NCBI RefSeq assembly: GCF_028682455.1
Contig: NZ_JANHLD010000001.1
Coordinates: forward strand, 1,714,001-1,778,000
Reading direction: 5' to 3'
Length of the DNA stretch: 64,000 nt
Source of the DNA: Pseudomonas putida
Lineage (GTDB): Bacteria > Pseudomonadota > Gammaproteobacteria > Pseudomonadales > Pseudomonadaceae
The notes below the pieces were generated by a model. The model saw only the letters and a program-made list of their open reading frames with translations. It was not told the DNA's origin and did not search any database. This document shows positions 1-8,127 of this stretch, piece after piece. The position numbers were made by a program, and so were the translations under genes. Positions within the stretch are counted from its first letter, which is position 1, and every line of letters begins with the position of its first letter.

Positions 1-1076
1 CTGGGCAGGGCGTCGTCAGGCTTGATCTGCACGCGGATGTCCGACGACAGATCTTCACTGTTCAGGCTGGTGCTGCTGACGATCAGGCCGCTGCGACGCT
101 CGTCGTCGCCGGCCACGGTGAAGTGCACGCGGGCGCCGGGCTTGACGTCGTCGAACTGGCGATAGCTGAAGCGCGCTTCGACCGTCGCGGTGGTGGTGCG
201 CGGGATCAGCTGGAAGATCACCTGGCCCTTGCTCGCGTACTGGCCGTCGTCCACCAGTTGGCGGGCGACCACGCAGTCGCAGGGGCTGGTCAGGGTGCCG
301 CTCAGCTGTTTGCCGAACAGCTCCTCGACCTTGGCAGGCTCAAGCTGCTGGTCGTCCAGGTGGCCCTTGAGCATGTCCAGCATGCTGGTGCTGAACGAGG
401 CCAGGGGCGCACCCTTGACCGCCATGCCGCCGCTTTCGACCAGGCTCTGCACGGTGCCATCGCGGGGCATGGTGACGTTGGTGGTCGGCACGCTGACCAC
501 ACCGGCCTGGGCGTGGCTGACGAAGTACAGGCCATACACGGACTTGGCGATAAAGCCGAAGGCGGCCACGCCCACCACGAACACGCCGAGGCTGAAGGTC
601 ACGGCACGCAGGCGGCCGAAGGCGCTCATACCGCCGTTGGCGTCTTTCTGCTTGCGCGCCTTGGTGAAGTTGTCGCGCTGCAGGGTGCTGAGTACGTCGC
701 CCATGGTGATCAGCTCGCCGGACAGGTGCGAGGTGATCAGGTGGCGCAGGGTGGCGATATCGCGCGGTTCAAGGTTCTGGAATTGCACGCCGGTGCGGCC
801 GCTGGAGGGGTCGAAGGAGCGCACCTGGAACTCGATGTCCATGGCCAGGCCAAGCTTGTCGACCGTGAACTGCAGGCGACCGCGCATGACATCACCGACT
901 TTCAGCGGGTGCTTGGCGTGGAAGCTCAGGCCCCCGGCAGACAGGTCGTCGACCTTCACTTCCAGGGTTTCCCGGTTGGCTCCCAGGTAGCGCAATTTGG
1001 CCGGGATGCGCACCCGGGCATGCTGGCGCTGGGCTTCGGACTCATGCACGACATTGACGTTCACGGCGGTATTCAT
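1..1076 (-). CDS. alg44: Alginate biosynthesis protein Alg44 (partial, C-terminus beyond window)
   Basis: Inner-membrane c-di-GMP receptor of the alginate polymerase/secretion complex, working with Alg8. The protein begins MNTAVNVNVVHESEAQ. The N-terminal cytoplasmic PilZ domain shows the two c-di-GMP motifs: RxxxR at R17-R21 and DxSxxG at D44-S46-G49. One membrane segment follows at about residues 155-185, and then a periplasmic HlyD-like membrane-fusion part. About 358 codons are visible and the stop lies left of base 1. It starts 38 nt after alg8 in the same orientation, as in the known alginate operon. The family call is secure; only the distal part is missing. Confidence 0.95.
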   Translation of the reverse strand, partial: MNTAVNVNVVHESEAQRQHARVRIPAKLRYLGANRETLEVKVDDLSAGGLSFHAKHPLKVGDVMRGRLQFTVDKLGLAMDIEFQVRSFDPSSGRTGVQFQNLEPRDIATLRHLITSHLSGELITMGDVLSTLQRDNFTKARKQKDANGGMSAFGRLRAVTFSLGVFVVGVAAFGFIAKSVYGLYFVSHAQAGVVSVPTTNVTMPRDGTVQSLVESGGMAVKGAPLASFSTSMLDMLKGHLDDQQLEPAKVEELFGKQLSGTLTSPCDCVVARQLVDDGQYASKGQVIFQLIPRTTTATVEARFSYRQFDDVKPGARVHFTVAGDDERRSGLIVSSTSLNSEDLSSDIRVQIKPDDALP

Positions 1077-1113
1077 GGCGATTTGTTCCTGTTTAATCCA
1101 ATCGGGTTCCGGC

Positions 1114-2604
1114 TCACACGACCATGAACAGCACAGCAATGAAGATGCTGGCCGCCGAGAAGGTCATGGTCCGGGAAGACCAGGTGTTGAACCATTGTTG
1201 AAAGCTGGCGAGGTCGCGTTTGAGGGCAGTGGGCTGGCGGGTCCAGGACTGCTTGTCGAGGCGGAAGAACACGTAGATCTTCATGATCGCGCCGACGATC
1301 TGGTTGTAATAAAGAATCAGCGGGTAGGCCGGGCCGATGTTGTGGCCCGAGCACAGCAGCATGATCGTCAGGATCAGGCGGGTGATACCGATCCACAGCA
1401 GGTACACCAACAGGAACGCCGGGCCGAACTTGAGGCTGGCGATGACCGCGACGGTCAGGCCCAGCAGGCTGGTCCACATCGATACGCGCTGGTCGAACAG
1501 CACCACGCTGGTGAACAGGCCAAGGCGGCGAATCCCCAGGCCCAGGGCCCGTGAGTTCTGGCGCAGGTTGTTGCCGTACCAGCGGTACATCAGCTTGCGG
1601 CTGGCCTTGATGAAGCTCTTTTCGGGCGGGTGCTCGACGGTATTGATGGCCGCGTCGGGCACGTAGAAGGTGTCGTAGCCAAGGCGCATCAGGCTGAACC
1701 AGCTGGACTTGTCGTCACCGGTCAGGAACTTGAAGCGGCCCAGGCGCCAGTGCTGCAGCGAGTCGTTCTCTACGTCGGCGATGAACTCGGGGTTGGTCAC
1801 CACCGCAGCGCGGAACACCGACATGCGACCGGTCATGGTCAGCACACGCTTGGACAGGGCCATGGAACACATGTTGATGTGGCGCTGGGCGAAGCGCAGC
1901 TTGTGCCACTCGCTCATGATGTAGCCGCCGCGCACTTCGCAGAATTCGTTGGTGGTCAGGCCGCCGACATTGCCGAACAACTTGAACCAGGGCACGGTCT
2001 TGCGTACCACGCCTTCGCCGAGGACGGTGTCGCCGTCGATCACCGCGACCACGGCGTTTTCGTCCGGCAGATGGCGGGAAATGGCGCGAAAACCATAGGC
2101 CAGGCCGTCACGCTTGCCGGTACCGGCGATACGCACGAAGTCCAGGGTGACGCGGTCTGGCGGATTGAATTTTTCCCAGAGGCTCTTGACCAGCAGCTCA
2201 TCGGACATTTCCACCAGCGAACAGACCACGGTGGTCGGGTAGCCGCAGTCGATGGCTTCGCGGATGACCGAGCTGTAGACCTGGGCGGTGGTCAGCGCGT
2301 CGATGCGAAAGCTGGTGACCATCAGGTAGACATGCGATGGATCGGCGGCGCTGCCCAGCTTGCGCACCTTGCGGCGCAGCATCGGGTAGACCACGTAGAG
2401 AAACAGCATGCCGCGCACAAAGTGCGTGGCACCCATGGAATAGCGCCAGATACCGACGGCACCGATGAGGAAAATGAAGTCCTTCGATTCGGGGTCGAAA
2501 ATGGAGTTGGGCAAGGCCAGGGCGATCAACATGAGCAGGCTCACGTAGAACAACCAACCGGCGACCTGTAGCAGGCCGTGCTTGAGCCTTAGCATGTTCT
2601 GCAT
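1114..2604 (-). CDS. alg8: Alginate polymerase glycosyltransferase Alg8
   Basis: Family 2 processive glycosyltransferase of the inner membrane that polymerises GDP-mannuronate into polymannuronate. The 496-residue product matches the family in length. Two N-terminal membrane segments (about 10-33 and 42-75) precede the cytosolic catalytic domain, which has the DGD motif at 190-192, an END acid motif at 279-281 and a QHWRLGRF motif near 284 corresponding to the QxxRW signature. C-terminal membrane helices lie at about 365-430 and 478-496. A second ATG three codons in (MLRLKHG) is a possible alternative start. It is the second gene of the operon, 58 nt after algD. Confidence 0.96.
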   Translation of the reverse strand: MQNMLRLKHGLLQVAGWLFYVSLLMLIALALPNSIFDPESKDFIFLIGAVGIWRYSMGATHFVRGMLFLYVVYPMLRRKVRKLGSAADPSHVYLMVTSFRIDALTTAQVYSSVIREAIDCGYPTTVVCSLVEMSDELLVKSLWEKFNPPDRVTLDFVRIAGTGKRDGLAYGFRAISRHLPDENAVVAVIDGDTVLGEGVVRKTVPWFKLFGNVGGLTTNEFCEVRGGYIMSEWHKLRFAQRHINMCSMALSKRVLTMTGRMSVFRAAVVTNPEFIADVENDSLQHWRLGRFKFLTGDDKSSWFSLMRLGYDTFYVPDAAINTVEHPPEKSFIKASRKLMYRWYGNNLRQNSRALGLGIRRLGLFTSVVLFDQRVSMWTSLLGLTVAVIASLKFGPAFLLVYLLWIGITRLILTIMLLCSGHNIGPAYPLILYYNQIVGAIMKIYVFFRLDKQSWTRQPTALKRDLASFQQWFNTWSSRTMTFSAASIFIAVLFMVV

Positions 2605-2631
2605 CCGTATCCAGTGGGAAAAGTGAAGGGA

Positions 2632-2653
2632 CGCAGGGCCCGAAGGCCCCGCG
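2632..2653 (-). other. GC-rich hairpin between algD and alg8
   Basis: On the transcribed strand GGGCC, the tetraloop TTCG and GGCCC form a stable hairpin in the 58-nt gap between the algD stop and the alg8 start, with further G-C pairs outside. No T-run follows, so it does not look like a complete intrinsic terminator. A role in mRNA processing or in setting algD versus alg8 expression is inference. Confidence 0.45.
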
Positions 2654-2662
2654 CCTGCCGGG

Positions 2663-3979
2663 TTACCAGCAGATACCTTCGGTGCGGCTGAGTGGGGAGG
2701 TGGCCTTGCTCATGAAGCCGACCAGGTCGATGACCTGCTTGCCTTCGGGCACCTGTTGGGCGAGGGTGCGGAACTTTTCGTCGCGGTTGCCCAGGACGAT
2801 CACATCGGCGTGCTTGATCACCTGGTCGAAGTCGGCATTGAGCAGGGACGAGACGTGCGGGATCTTCGACTCGATGTAGTCTTTGTTCGCGCCGTGGACA
2901 CGGGCGTACTCGACGTTGCTGTCGTAGATGTTCAGCTCGTAGCCCTTGCCGATCAGGCGTTCGGCCAGCTCCACCAGCGGGCTTTCGCGCAGGTCGTCGG
3001 TACCGGCCTTGAAGCTCAGGCCGAGCAGCGCGACGCGGCGCTTGTCGTGGCTTTCGATGATGTCGAAGGCGTTCTGCACCTGGGACTCGTTGCTGGCCAT
3101 CAGCGAGTTGAGCAGCGGCGCCTTCACGTCCAGGCTGCTGGCGCGGTAGGTGAGGGCACGCACGTCCTTGGGCAGGCACGATCCGCCGAACGCGAAGCCT
3201 GGGCGCATGTAGTACTGCGACAGGTTCAGGGCCTTGTCCTGGCAGACCACGTCCATCACCTCGCGGCCATCGACGCCCACTGCCTTGGCGATGTTGCCGA
3301 TCTCGTTGGCGAAGGTGACCTTGGTGGCGTGCCAGACGTTGCAGGTGTACTTGATCATCTCGGCCACTTCGATGTCCTTGCGGATGATCGGGGCGTCGAG
3401 TTCTTCGTACAGCGATTGCAGGACATCGCCGCTGGCGCGGTCCAGTTCACCGATAACAGTCATCGGCGGCTGGTCGTAGTCCTTGATCGCGGTGCTTTCG
3501 CGCAGGAACTCGGGGTTTACCGCCACGCCGAAATCGACGCCGGCCTTTTTTCCCGAGCAGTCTTCGAGGATCGGGATCACCACGTTCTTCACCGTGCCCG
3601 GCAGTACGGTGCTGCGTACCACGATGGTGTGGCGGCTGGCTTTGTCGCGCAGCACGAAACCGATTTCGCGGCACACCGACTCGATGTATTCCAGGCCCAG
3701 GTCACCGTTCTTCTTGCTCGGCGTACCGACGCAGATCATCGACAGGTCGCTGTCGCGGATCGCTGCGGCAAAGTCGGTGGTGCCACGCAGGCGGCCGTTG
3801 TCGATGCCCTGTTGCAAGAGTGCTTCCAGCCCGGGTTCGACAATTGGCGATTTGCCCTGGTTGATCAGGTCGATCTTGGTCTTGGACACATCCACGCCAA
3901 TCACTTCATGACCCCGTGCGGACAGGCAGCCAGCACAGACTGCACCTACATAACCCAAACCAAAGATGCTGATACGCAT
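2663..3979 (-). CDS. algD: GDP-mannose 6-dehydrogenase AlgD
   Basis: Oxidises GDP-mannose to GDP-mannuronate with two NAD+, the committed step of alginate synthesis. The 438-residue protein starts [17 protein letters not shown], with the GxGxxG nucleotide-binding loop at G7-G12. The catalytic cysteine lies in FGGSCLPKD at C268, the position known for the P. aeruginosa enzyme. I chose the ATG at 3979 because GAGGTGAT lies 6-13 nt upstream; a GTG three codons earlier has no ribosome-binding site. It is the first gene of the alginate operon behind an approximately 430-nt leader. Confidence 0.97.
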   Translation of the reverse strand: MRISIFGLGYVGAVCAGCLSARGHEVIGVDVSKTKIDLINQGKSPIVEPGLEALLQQGIDNGRLRGTTDFAAAIRDSDLSMICVGTPSKKNGDLGLEYIESVCREIGFVLRDKASRHTIVVRSTVLPGTVKNVVIPILEDCSGKKAGVDFGVAVNPEFLRESTAIKDYDQPPMTVIGELDRASGDVLQSLYEELDAPIIRKDIEVAEMIKYTCNVWHATKVTFANEIGNIAKAVGVDGREVMDVVCQDKALNLSQYYMRPGFAFGGSCLPKDVRALTYRASSLDVKAPLLNSLMASNESQVQNAFDIIESHDKRRVALLGLSFKAGTDDLRESPLVELAERLIGKGYELNIYDSNVEYARVHGANKDYIESKIPHVSSLLNADFDQVIKHADVIVLGNRDEKFRTLAQQVPEGKQVIDLVGFMSKATSPLSRTEGICW

Positions 3980-4408
3980 CGCTATCACCTCATGTGTTTA
4001 TCATGCCGGCTCAACTAGCAGAGCCAGACCGGGTTGATTAACCAGCAGTTTCCGGGCGAACGGAGTTGTGGCAAAAAGATGTCACTTCACCGTGCGCAGG
4101 CATATAAATGTGGAGTGCAAAGTTGTGTGCACTCAAAGTTGGCAGCCAATGGCCAATAATTATGGGCGTGCCCTTAAATGCAGCCGTCTTTATTGCAGTG
4201 CGGTTATCCGACGCTGCAGTGCTTGCTCTTTCAATTGGATAAACCTTTTGAAATCAACCACTAGGACGATTTTCTGGGGCGCGGATCTCCTGGCTTCAAC
4301 GGAAGGTCAGTTATTGAGATTCAACTCAAAGTTATTGGGTTGCACAATCATGGTGCCACTCCAATAGTGCTGTAGGTCATCTCTCACATATCGCTCGAGA
4401 ATCGTTAC
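3980..4408 (-). other. Long 5' leader of algD
   Basis: If transcription starts just after the AlgU-type promoter, the algD mRNA carries about 430 untranslated nt. The leader is visibly richer in A/T than the surrounding genes. It holds a 14-codon reading frame with a good ribosome-binding site (4307-4351). It also has a 7-bp inverted repeat GAGTGCA/TGCACTC at 4113-4119 and 4128-4134, and the 10-mer AACTTTGAGT twice on the minus strand (4131-4140 and 4324-4333). A partial AlgR-like match TCCGTTCGCC lies near 4054-4063. Apart from the small frame I see no convincing gene on either strand. Confidence 0.6.
4307..4351 (-). CDS. Candidate 14-residue leader peptide in the algD 5' leader
   Basis: ATG at 4351 opens a frame of 14 codons (MIVQPNNFELNLNN) ending in TGA. 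It is preceded by GGAG with a 7-nt spacer, a near-ideal ribosome-binding site, and starts about 57 nt after the predicted algD transcription start. Five of its 14 residues are asparagine. I know of no described counterpart. It may be chance, so confidence is low, but the start signal is better than that of several real genes here. A role in coupling algD expression to translation would be inference. Confidence 0.3.
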   Translation of the reverse strand: MIVQPNNFELNLNN

Positions 4409-4414
4409 GGGTGG

Positions 4415-4442
4415 TATGAGCGATGGGCGAGGGGATAAGTTC
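4415..4442 (-). promoter_or_regulatory. AlgU (sigma-22/RpoE-type) promoter of algD
   Basis: The minus strand reads GAACTT at 4442-4437, a 17-nt spacer, then TCATA at 4419-4415. The P. aeruginosa algD promoter is GAACTT, 17 nt, TCCTA, so the -35 box is identical, spacing is identical and the -10 differs by one base. Predicted transcription start is near 4408. Confidence 0.85.
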
Positions 4443-4690
4443 CGAGGGCGGTTCAATGGCCGTGAAAGATTTTTAAATATTTTTTAAAGTGCCACTACTT
4501 TCAATTTGATGGCACGCAGGAGTTTCGTCCCTGTGTATAAAGGGCGAACTCGCGCAGGGATGTGTTTGTGCCAGTATCGAAAATTATTTTTCGAAATTCG
4601 TCAAAAAACTACGAACGGTCTTATGGCGTTTTGCGATAAAAGCAGGGGGATGGGTAATTGGCGCCAAATTTATGGCGTTATTTGGACCTT
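4443..4690 (-). promoter_or_regulatory. Upstream regulatory region of algD
   Basis: About 250 bp between the algD promoter and the first REP. It includes an A/T-rich stretch (about 4465-4505) and an AlgR-like site (4610-4619). In P. aeruginosa the equivalent region binds AlgR, AmrZ and IHF far upstream of the start; which of them act here cannot be read from sequence alone. No supported gene was found. Confidence 0.45.
4610..4619 (-). promoter_or_regulatory. AlgR-binding site candidate
   Basis: The minus strand reads ACCGTTCGTA, nine of ten bases of the AlgR consensus ACCGTTCGTC. It lies about 200 bp upstream of the predicted algD start. AlgR sites far upstream are typical of algD. Confidence 0.6.
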
Positions 4691-4717
4691 GTCGCGGGGC
4701 AAGCCCGCTCCCACAGG
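4691..4717 (+). repeat. REP element (single)
   Basis: Contains GCGGGGCAAGCCCGCTCC, the core of the P. putida-type repetitive extragenic palindrome. It sits between the esterase stop and the algD control region, at the edge of the accessory iron module. Confidence 0.8.
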
Positions 4718-4743
4718 AGGGGTGGGTCGAGCCAATACAGCGT

Positions 4744-5715
<972 letters not shown>

Positions 5716-7062
5716 TTAACTTTCTAAACACTCCTTGCCGATCGGCAGCAACATATGCAGGCACAGGCCTGGATGCCCGTTGCTGGCCCACAGCCGACCG
5801 CCTTGCAGTTCGATCGCACGGCGAGCGATGGCCAGCCCCAGGCCGAAGCCTGCGCCGCTGTCGGCCAGGCGCTGGTAGGGCTTGAAGATGCGTTCGAGGT
5901 CAGCTTGAGGGACGCCGGGGCCCTGGTCGCTCAGGCGCAGGTGCCAGCAATCGCCCTCACGCCAGCCATCGAGGCTGACCCGGCCTTCGGCGGGTGAATG
6001 GCGAATGGCGTTGCGCATCAGGTTTTCCAGCGCCTGGGCCAGGCTGTCCAGATGAACCTGCACCAGGCAGTCGATGCCGAGCGAGCAGGGCAAACGCGCG
6101 CGCTCCCAGCCGCTTTCGAAGCAGATGTCCTGGGACAAGGCTTCCCACACTGAAACCATCAAGACCGGCTCCGTGGGTAGCTGTGGCTGCTCGGTGTCCA
6201 TCCAGGCAAGGTCCAGCGTGTCTTCGAGCAGCTTCTGCATGTCGTTCACTTCGCGGTCCAGGCGCTCGCGCATCTGGGCCGGCGGCAAGTCGCTGTCATG
6301 GGCGATGCGTAGCCGTGCCAGGGGCGTGCGCAGCTCATGAGACAGCGTGCGCAGCAACAGGCGTTGTTGCTCGAGGCTTTGACGCAGGCGCCCGGCCATG
6401 TGTTCGAAGGCCTGCGCCAGCTCGCCCAGCTCGTCGCGCCGCTCCTGCAGGGGTAGGCCGGGGTTGTCCAGGTCGTCCGCGCACAAGGCATCGGCGCGAT
6501 CGCGCAGGCGGTTGAGTGGCACGACCAGGTGCCGGTAGATGGCCAGGCCCAGCAGCAGTGCAAGCAGTGTGGGGGCAATGCCGTGGGTGATGACGTGGGT
6601 CCAGGGCGTCAGGCCCGTAGGCAACAGGCGCTCGGGAAGTTGCAGCACCAGGCGGCCTTGCTCGGGGTGTTGCGGGAACTCGATGCTGACGTAGGGCAGT
6701 TGATCCTGCAGGCGCCGGCTCATTGGCCAGTTAATTTTGCGCATGAAGGCCAGGCGGCTGGCCTCCTGGGCATTCAGTGGCGTTGTGCCAAGACTTTGAA
6801 GGTGCGGGCCAACCAAGGCCACCCAGGTGTTCTCGGCGTGTTCCAGTTTCCTGCGAAAGGCCTCTGCGCCCTGCGCTCCCCCTTGTTGCCAGGCGAATTC
6901 AGCCTGTTGCGCATAGCGAGCGAGATAGTCCTGGTCGGCCTGGGACAGAAAGTAGGTGCTGCGCTCCACCGACAAGCCCCAGGTCCAGATAAGCCAGGTC
7001 AGCAGCAGGCAGAAGCTGACCTGCAGTGCCGCCAGTTTCCACAGCAGCGGATGGCGGCGCAT
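5716..7062 (-). CDS. Two-component sensor histidine kinase (PfeS/PirS-like position)
   Basis: Membrane histidine kinase of 448 residues. TM1 is at about 8-30, a periplasmic sensor at 31-155, TM2 at about 156-178 and HAMP at about 179-232. The phospho-acceptor is H242 in LSHELRTPLAR. Catalytic motifs are N-box NLMRNAIRH (347-355), G1 DQGPG (379-383) and GFGLGL (405-410). The ATG at 7062 overlaps the regulator stop by one base (TGATG), so translation is coupled; an upstream frame start at 7164 would run through the regulator gene. It presumably senses a ferric siderophore or periplasmic signal and phosphorylates the adjacent regulator. Confidence 0.9.
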   Translation of the reverse strand: MRRHPLLWKLAALQVSFCLLLTWLIWTWGLSVERSTYFLSQADQDYLARYAQQAEFAWQQGGAQGAEAFRRKLEHAENTWVALVGPHLQSLGTTPLNAQEASRLAFMRKINWPMSRRLQDQLPYVSIEFPQHPEQGRLVLQLPERLLPTGLTPWTHVITHGIAPTLLALLLGLAIYRHLVVPLNRLRDRADALCADDLDNPGLPLQERRDELGELAQAFEHMAGRLRQSLEQQRLLLRTLSHELRTPLARLRIAHDSDLPPAQMRERLDREVNDMQKLLEDTLDLAWMDTEQPQLPTEPVLMVSVWEALSQDICFESGWERARLPCSLGIDCLVQVHLDSLAQALENLMRNAIRHSPAEGRVSLDGWREGDCWHLRLSDQGPGVPQADLERIFKPYQRLADSGAGFGLGLAIARRAIELQGGRLWASNGHPGLCLHMLLPIGKECLES

Positions 7063-7754
7063 CAAGGTTGATCCTTGTCGATCAGGATGTACCCCTGACC
7101 GCGCACGGCCTGGATTTGCAAATGCTGGGCACCGATATCGGCCAGCTTGCGGCGCAGGTTGCACACATGGACATCGAGGCCACGGTCCAGACGGGTATAA
7201 GCACGATGCAGCACGGTCTGGTAGAGGAATGCCTTGCTCAGGGCTTCACCAGGATGGGCGTTGAGGGTGGCCAGCAGGCGAAATTCAGAGGCGGTAAGGC
7301 CGGCCGCCTTGCCGTTGTGATGAATGTCCTGCAGTTCCTGATCGAGGATCACCTCACCGGCTTCAGTATGCAGGGAGGTAGCGCGGTCGAAGGCCACGCG
7401 CCGCAGCAGTGCATCGACCCGTGCGTCCAGTTCGGCCAGGCTGAAGGGCTTGGGCAGGTAGTCGTCCGCCCCTCGGGTGAAGCCACTGATACGATCTTGC
7501 TCGGCCCCCAGCGCCGACATCAGCATCACCGGTACTGCCTGCTGGCGGCGTATTTCGTCGAGCAGGCTGAGACCGTCGATGCCGGGAAGCATGATGTCCA
7601 GCAACACCAGGTCGAAGCGGTTGTGCTGCACCGCCTGCAAGGCCTGGGTGCCGCTGGCACAGGCGTGCACCAGGAAACTGCGGTTGAGGAAGTGCTGCTG
7701 CAGGTCCTCAAGCAGGCGTGAGTCATCTTCGGCGAGGAGGAGCGAGGTGGGCAT
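7062..7754 (-). CDS. OmpR-family response regulator (PfeR/PirR-like position)
   Basis: DNA-binding response regulator of 230 residues. The receiver domain has the acidic pocket (AEDD), phospho-acceptor D53 in LVLLDIMLPG and K102 in LPKPFSL. A winged-helix output domain follows (DVHVCNLRRKLADIG, ending near VRGQGYIL). The start MPTSLLLAEDD at 7754 fits the family. The longer start at 7793 would put a Fur-like box inside the gene and has no better ribosome-binding site. It lies divergent from the TonB receptor, its likely target. Confidence 0.9.
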   Translation of the reverse strand: MPTSLLLAEDDSRLLEDLQQHFLNRSFLVHACASGTQALQAVQHNRFDLVLLDIMLPGIDGLSLLDEIRRQQAVPVMLMSALGAEQDRISGFTRGADDYLPKPFSLAELDARVDALLRRVAFDRATSLHTEAGEVILDQELQDIHHNGKAAGLTASEFRLLATLNAHPGEALSKAFLYQTVLHRAYTRLDRGLDVHVCNLRRKLADIGAQHLQIQAVRGQGYILIDKDQP

Positions 7755-7762
7755 GGCAAGTC

Positions 7763-7781
7763 TTGAATGAGAATTTATATC
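7763..7781 (-). promoter_or_regulatory. Possible Fur box upstream of the response regulator
   Basis: TTGAATGAGAATTTATATC matches the 19-bp Fur consensus at 12 of 19 positions, including AATGA, AAT and TATC blocks. It lies 9 bp from the regulator start, where a repressor would block transcription. Moderate match only. Confidence 0.45.
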
Positions 7782-8127
7782 AGTTGCGATCATCCCATTG
7801 CGGGCAGGGTGAGGGCAATCGTCCTGTGCTGAGTCTTGTCTGCTCGTGGCCGGTGCGCGGCCACGGGTGTGTTAAGAAGGTTAATCCTGCTGCGCCTCTC
7901 GTTTCCCTCCGGTATCGTTCGCAAAAAGCAATTGGTTTCGTTTGCGATTGACTGTCATTTAGGTGGCGTCCATCACCCCTGTCCAGCCCTCATCCCTCGC
8001 CAATCGTCAGGCATCTGCCATGACGCGGGGGTGGCTGCTCGCAAGAAGGTGGCTTGAGCCACTCGTCGCGAGGCAGACGAACCACGTGTTTTCTGCGTCC
8101 ACTGCAATTCCAACTGAAGGGTGTGTC
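7782..8127. promoter_or_regulatory. Divergent control region of regulator and TonB receptor genes
   Basis: About 350 bp without a gene. It holds a near-direct repeat GTTAAG AAG GTTAAT (7871-7885), a form OmpR-family regulators often bind, and a 7-bp inverted repeat at 7919-7947. GAAGGG at 8116-8121 is the ribosome-binding site of the receptor gene. Confidence 0.4.
7919..7947. promoter_or_regulatory. Inverted repeat, candidate operator of the TonB receptor
   Basis: TCGCAAA and TTTGCGA form perfect 7-bp arms separated by 15 bp, about 180 bp upstream of the receptor start. No T-run follows. It could bind the neighbouring response regulator; this is inference. Confidence 0.35.

Noticed and set aside
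4068..4367. 99-codon plus-strand frame in the algD leader
   Set aside because: No ribosome-binding site, no recognisable domain, Cys-rich random composition, and it is antisense to a regulated leader.
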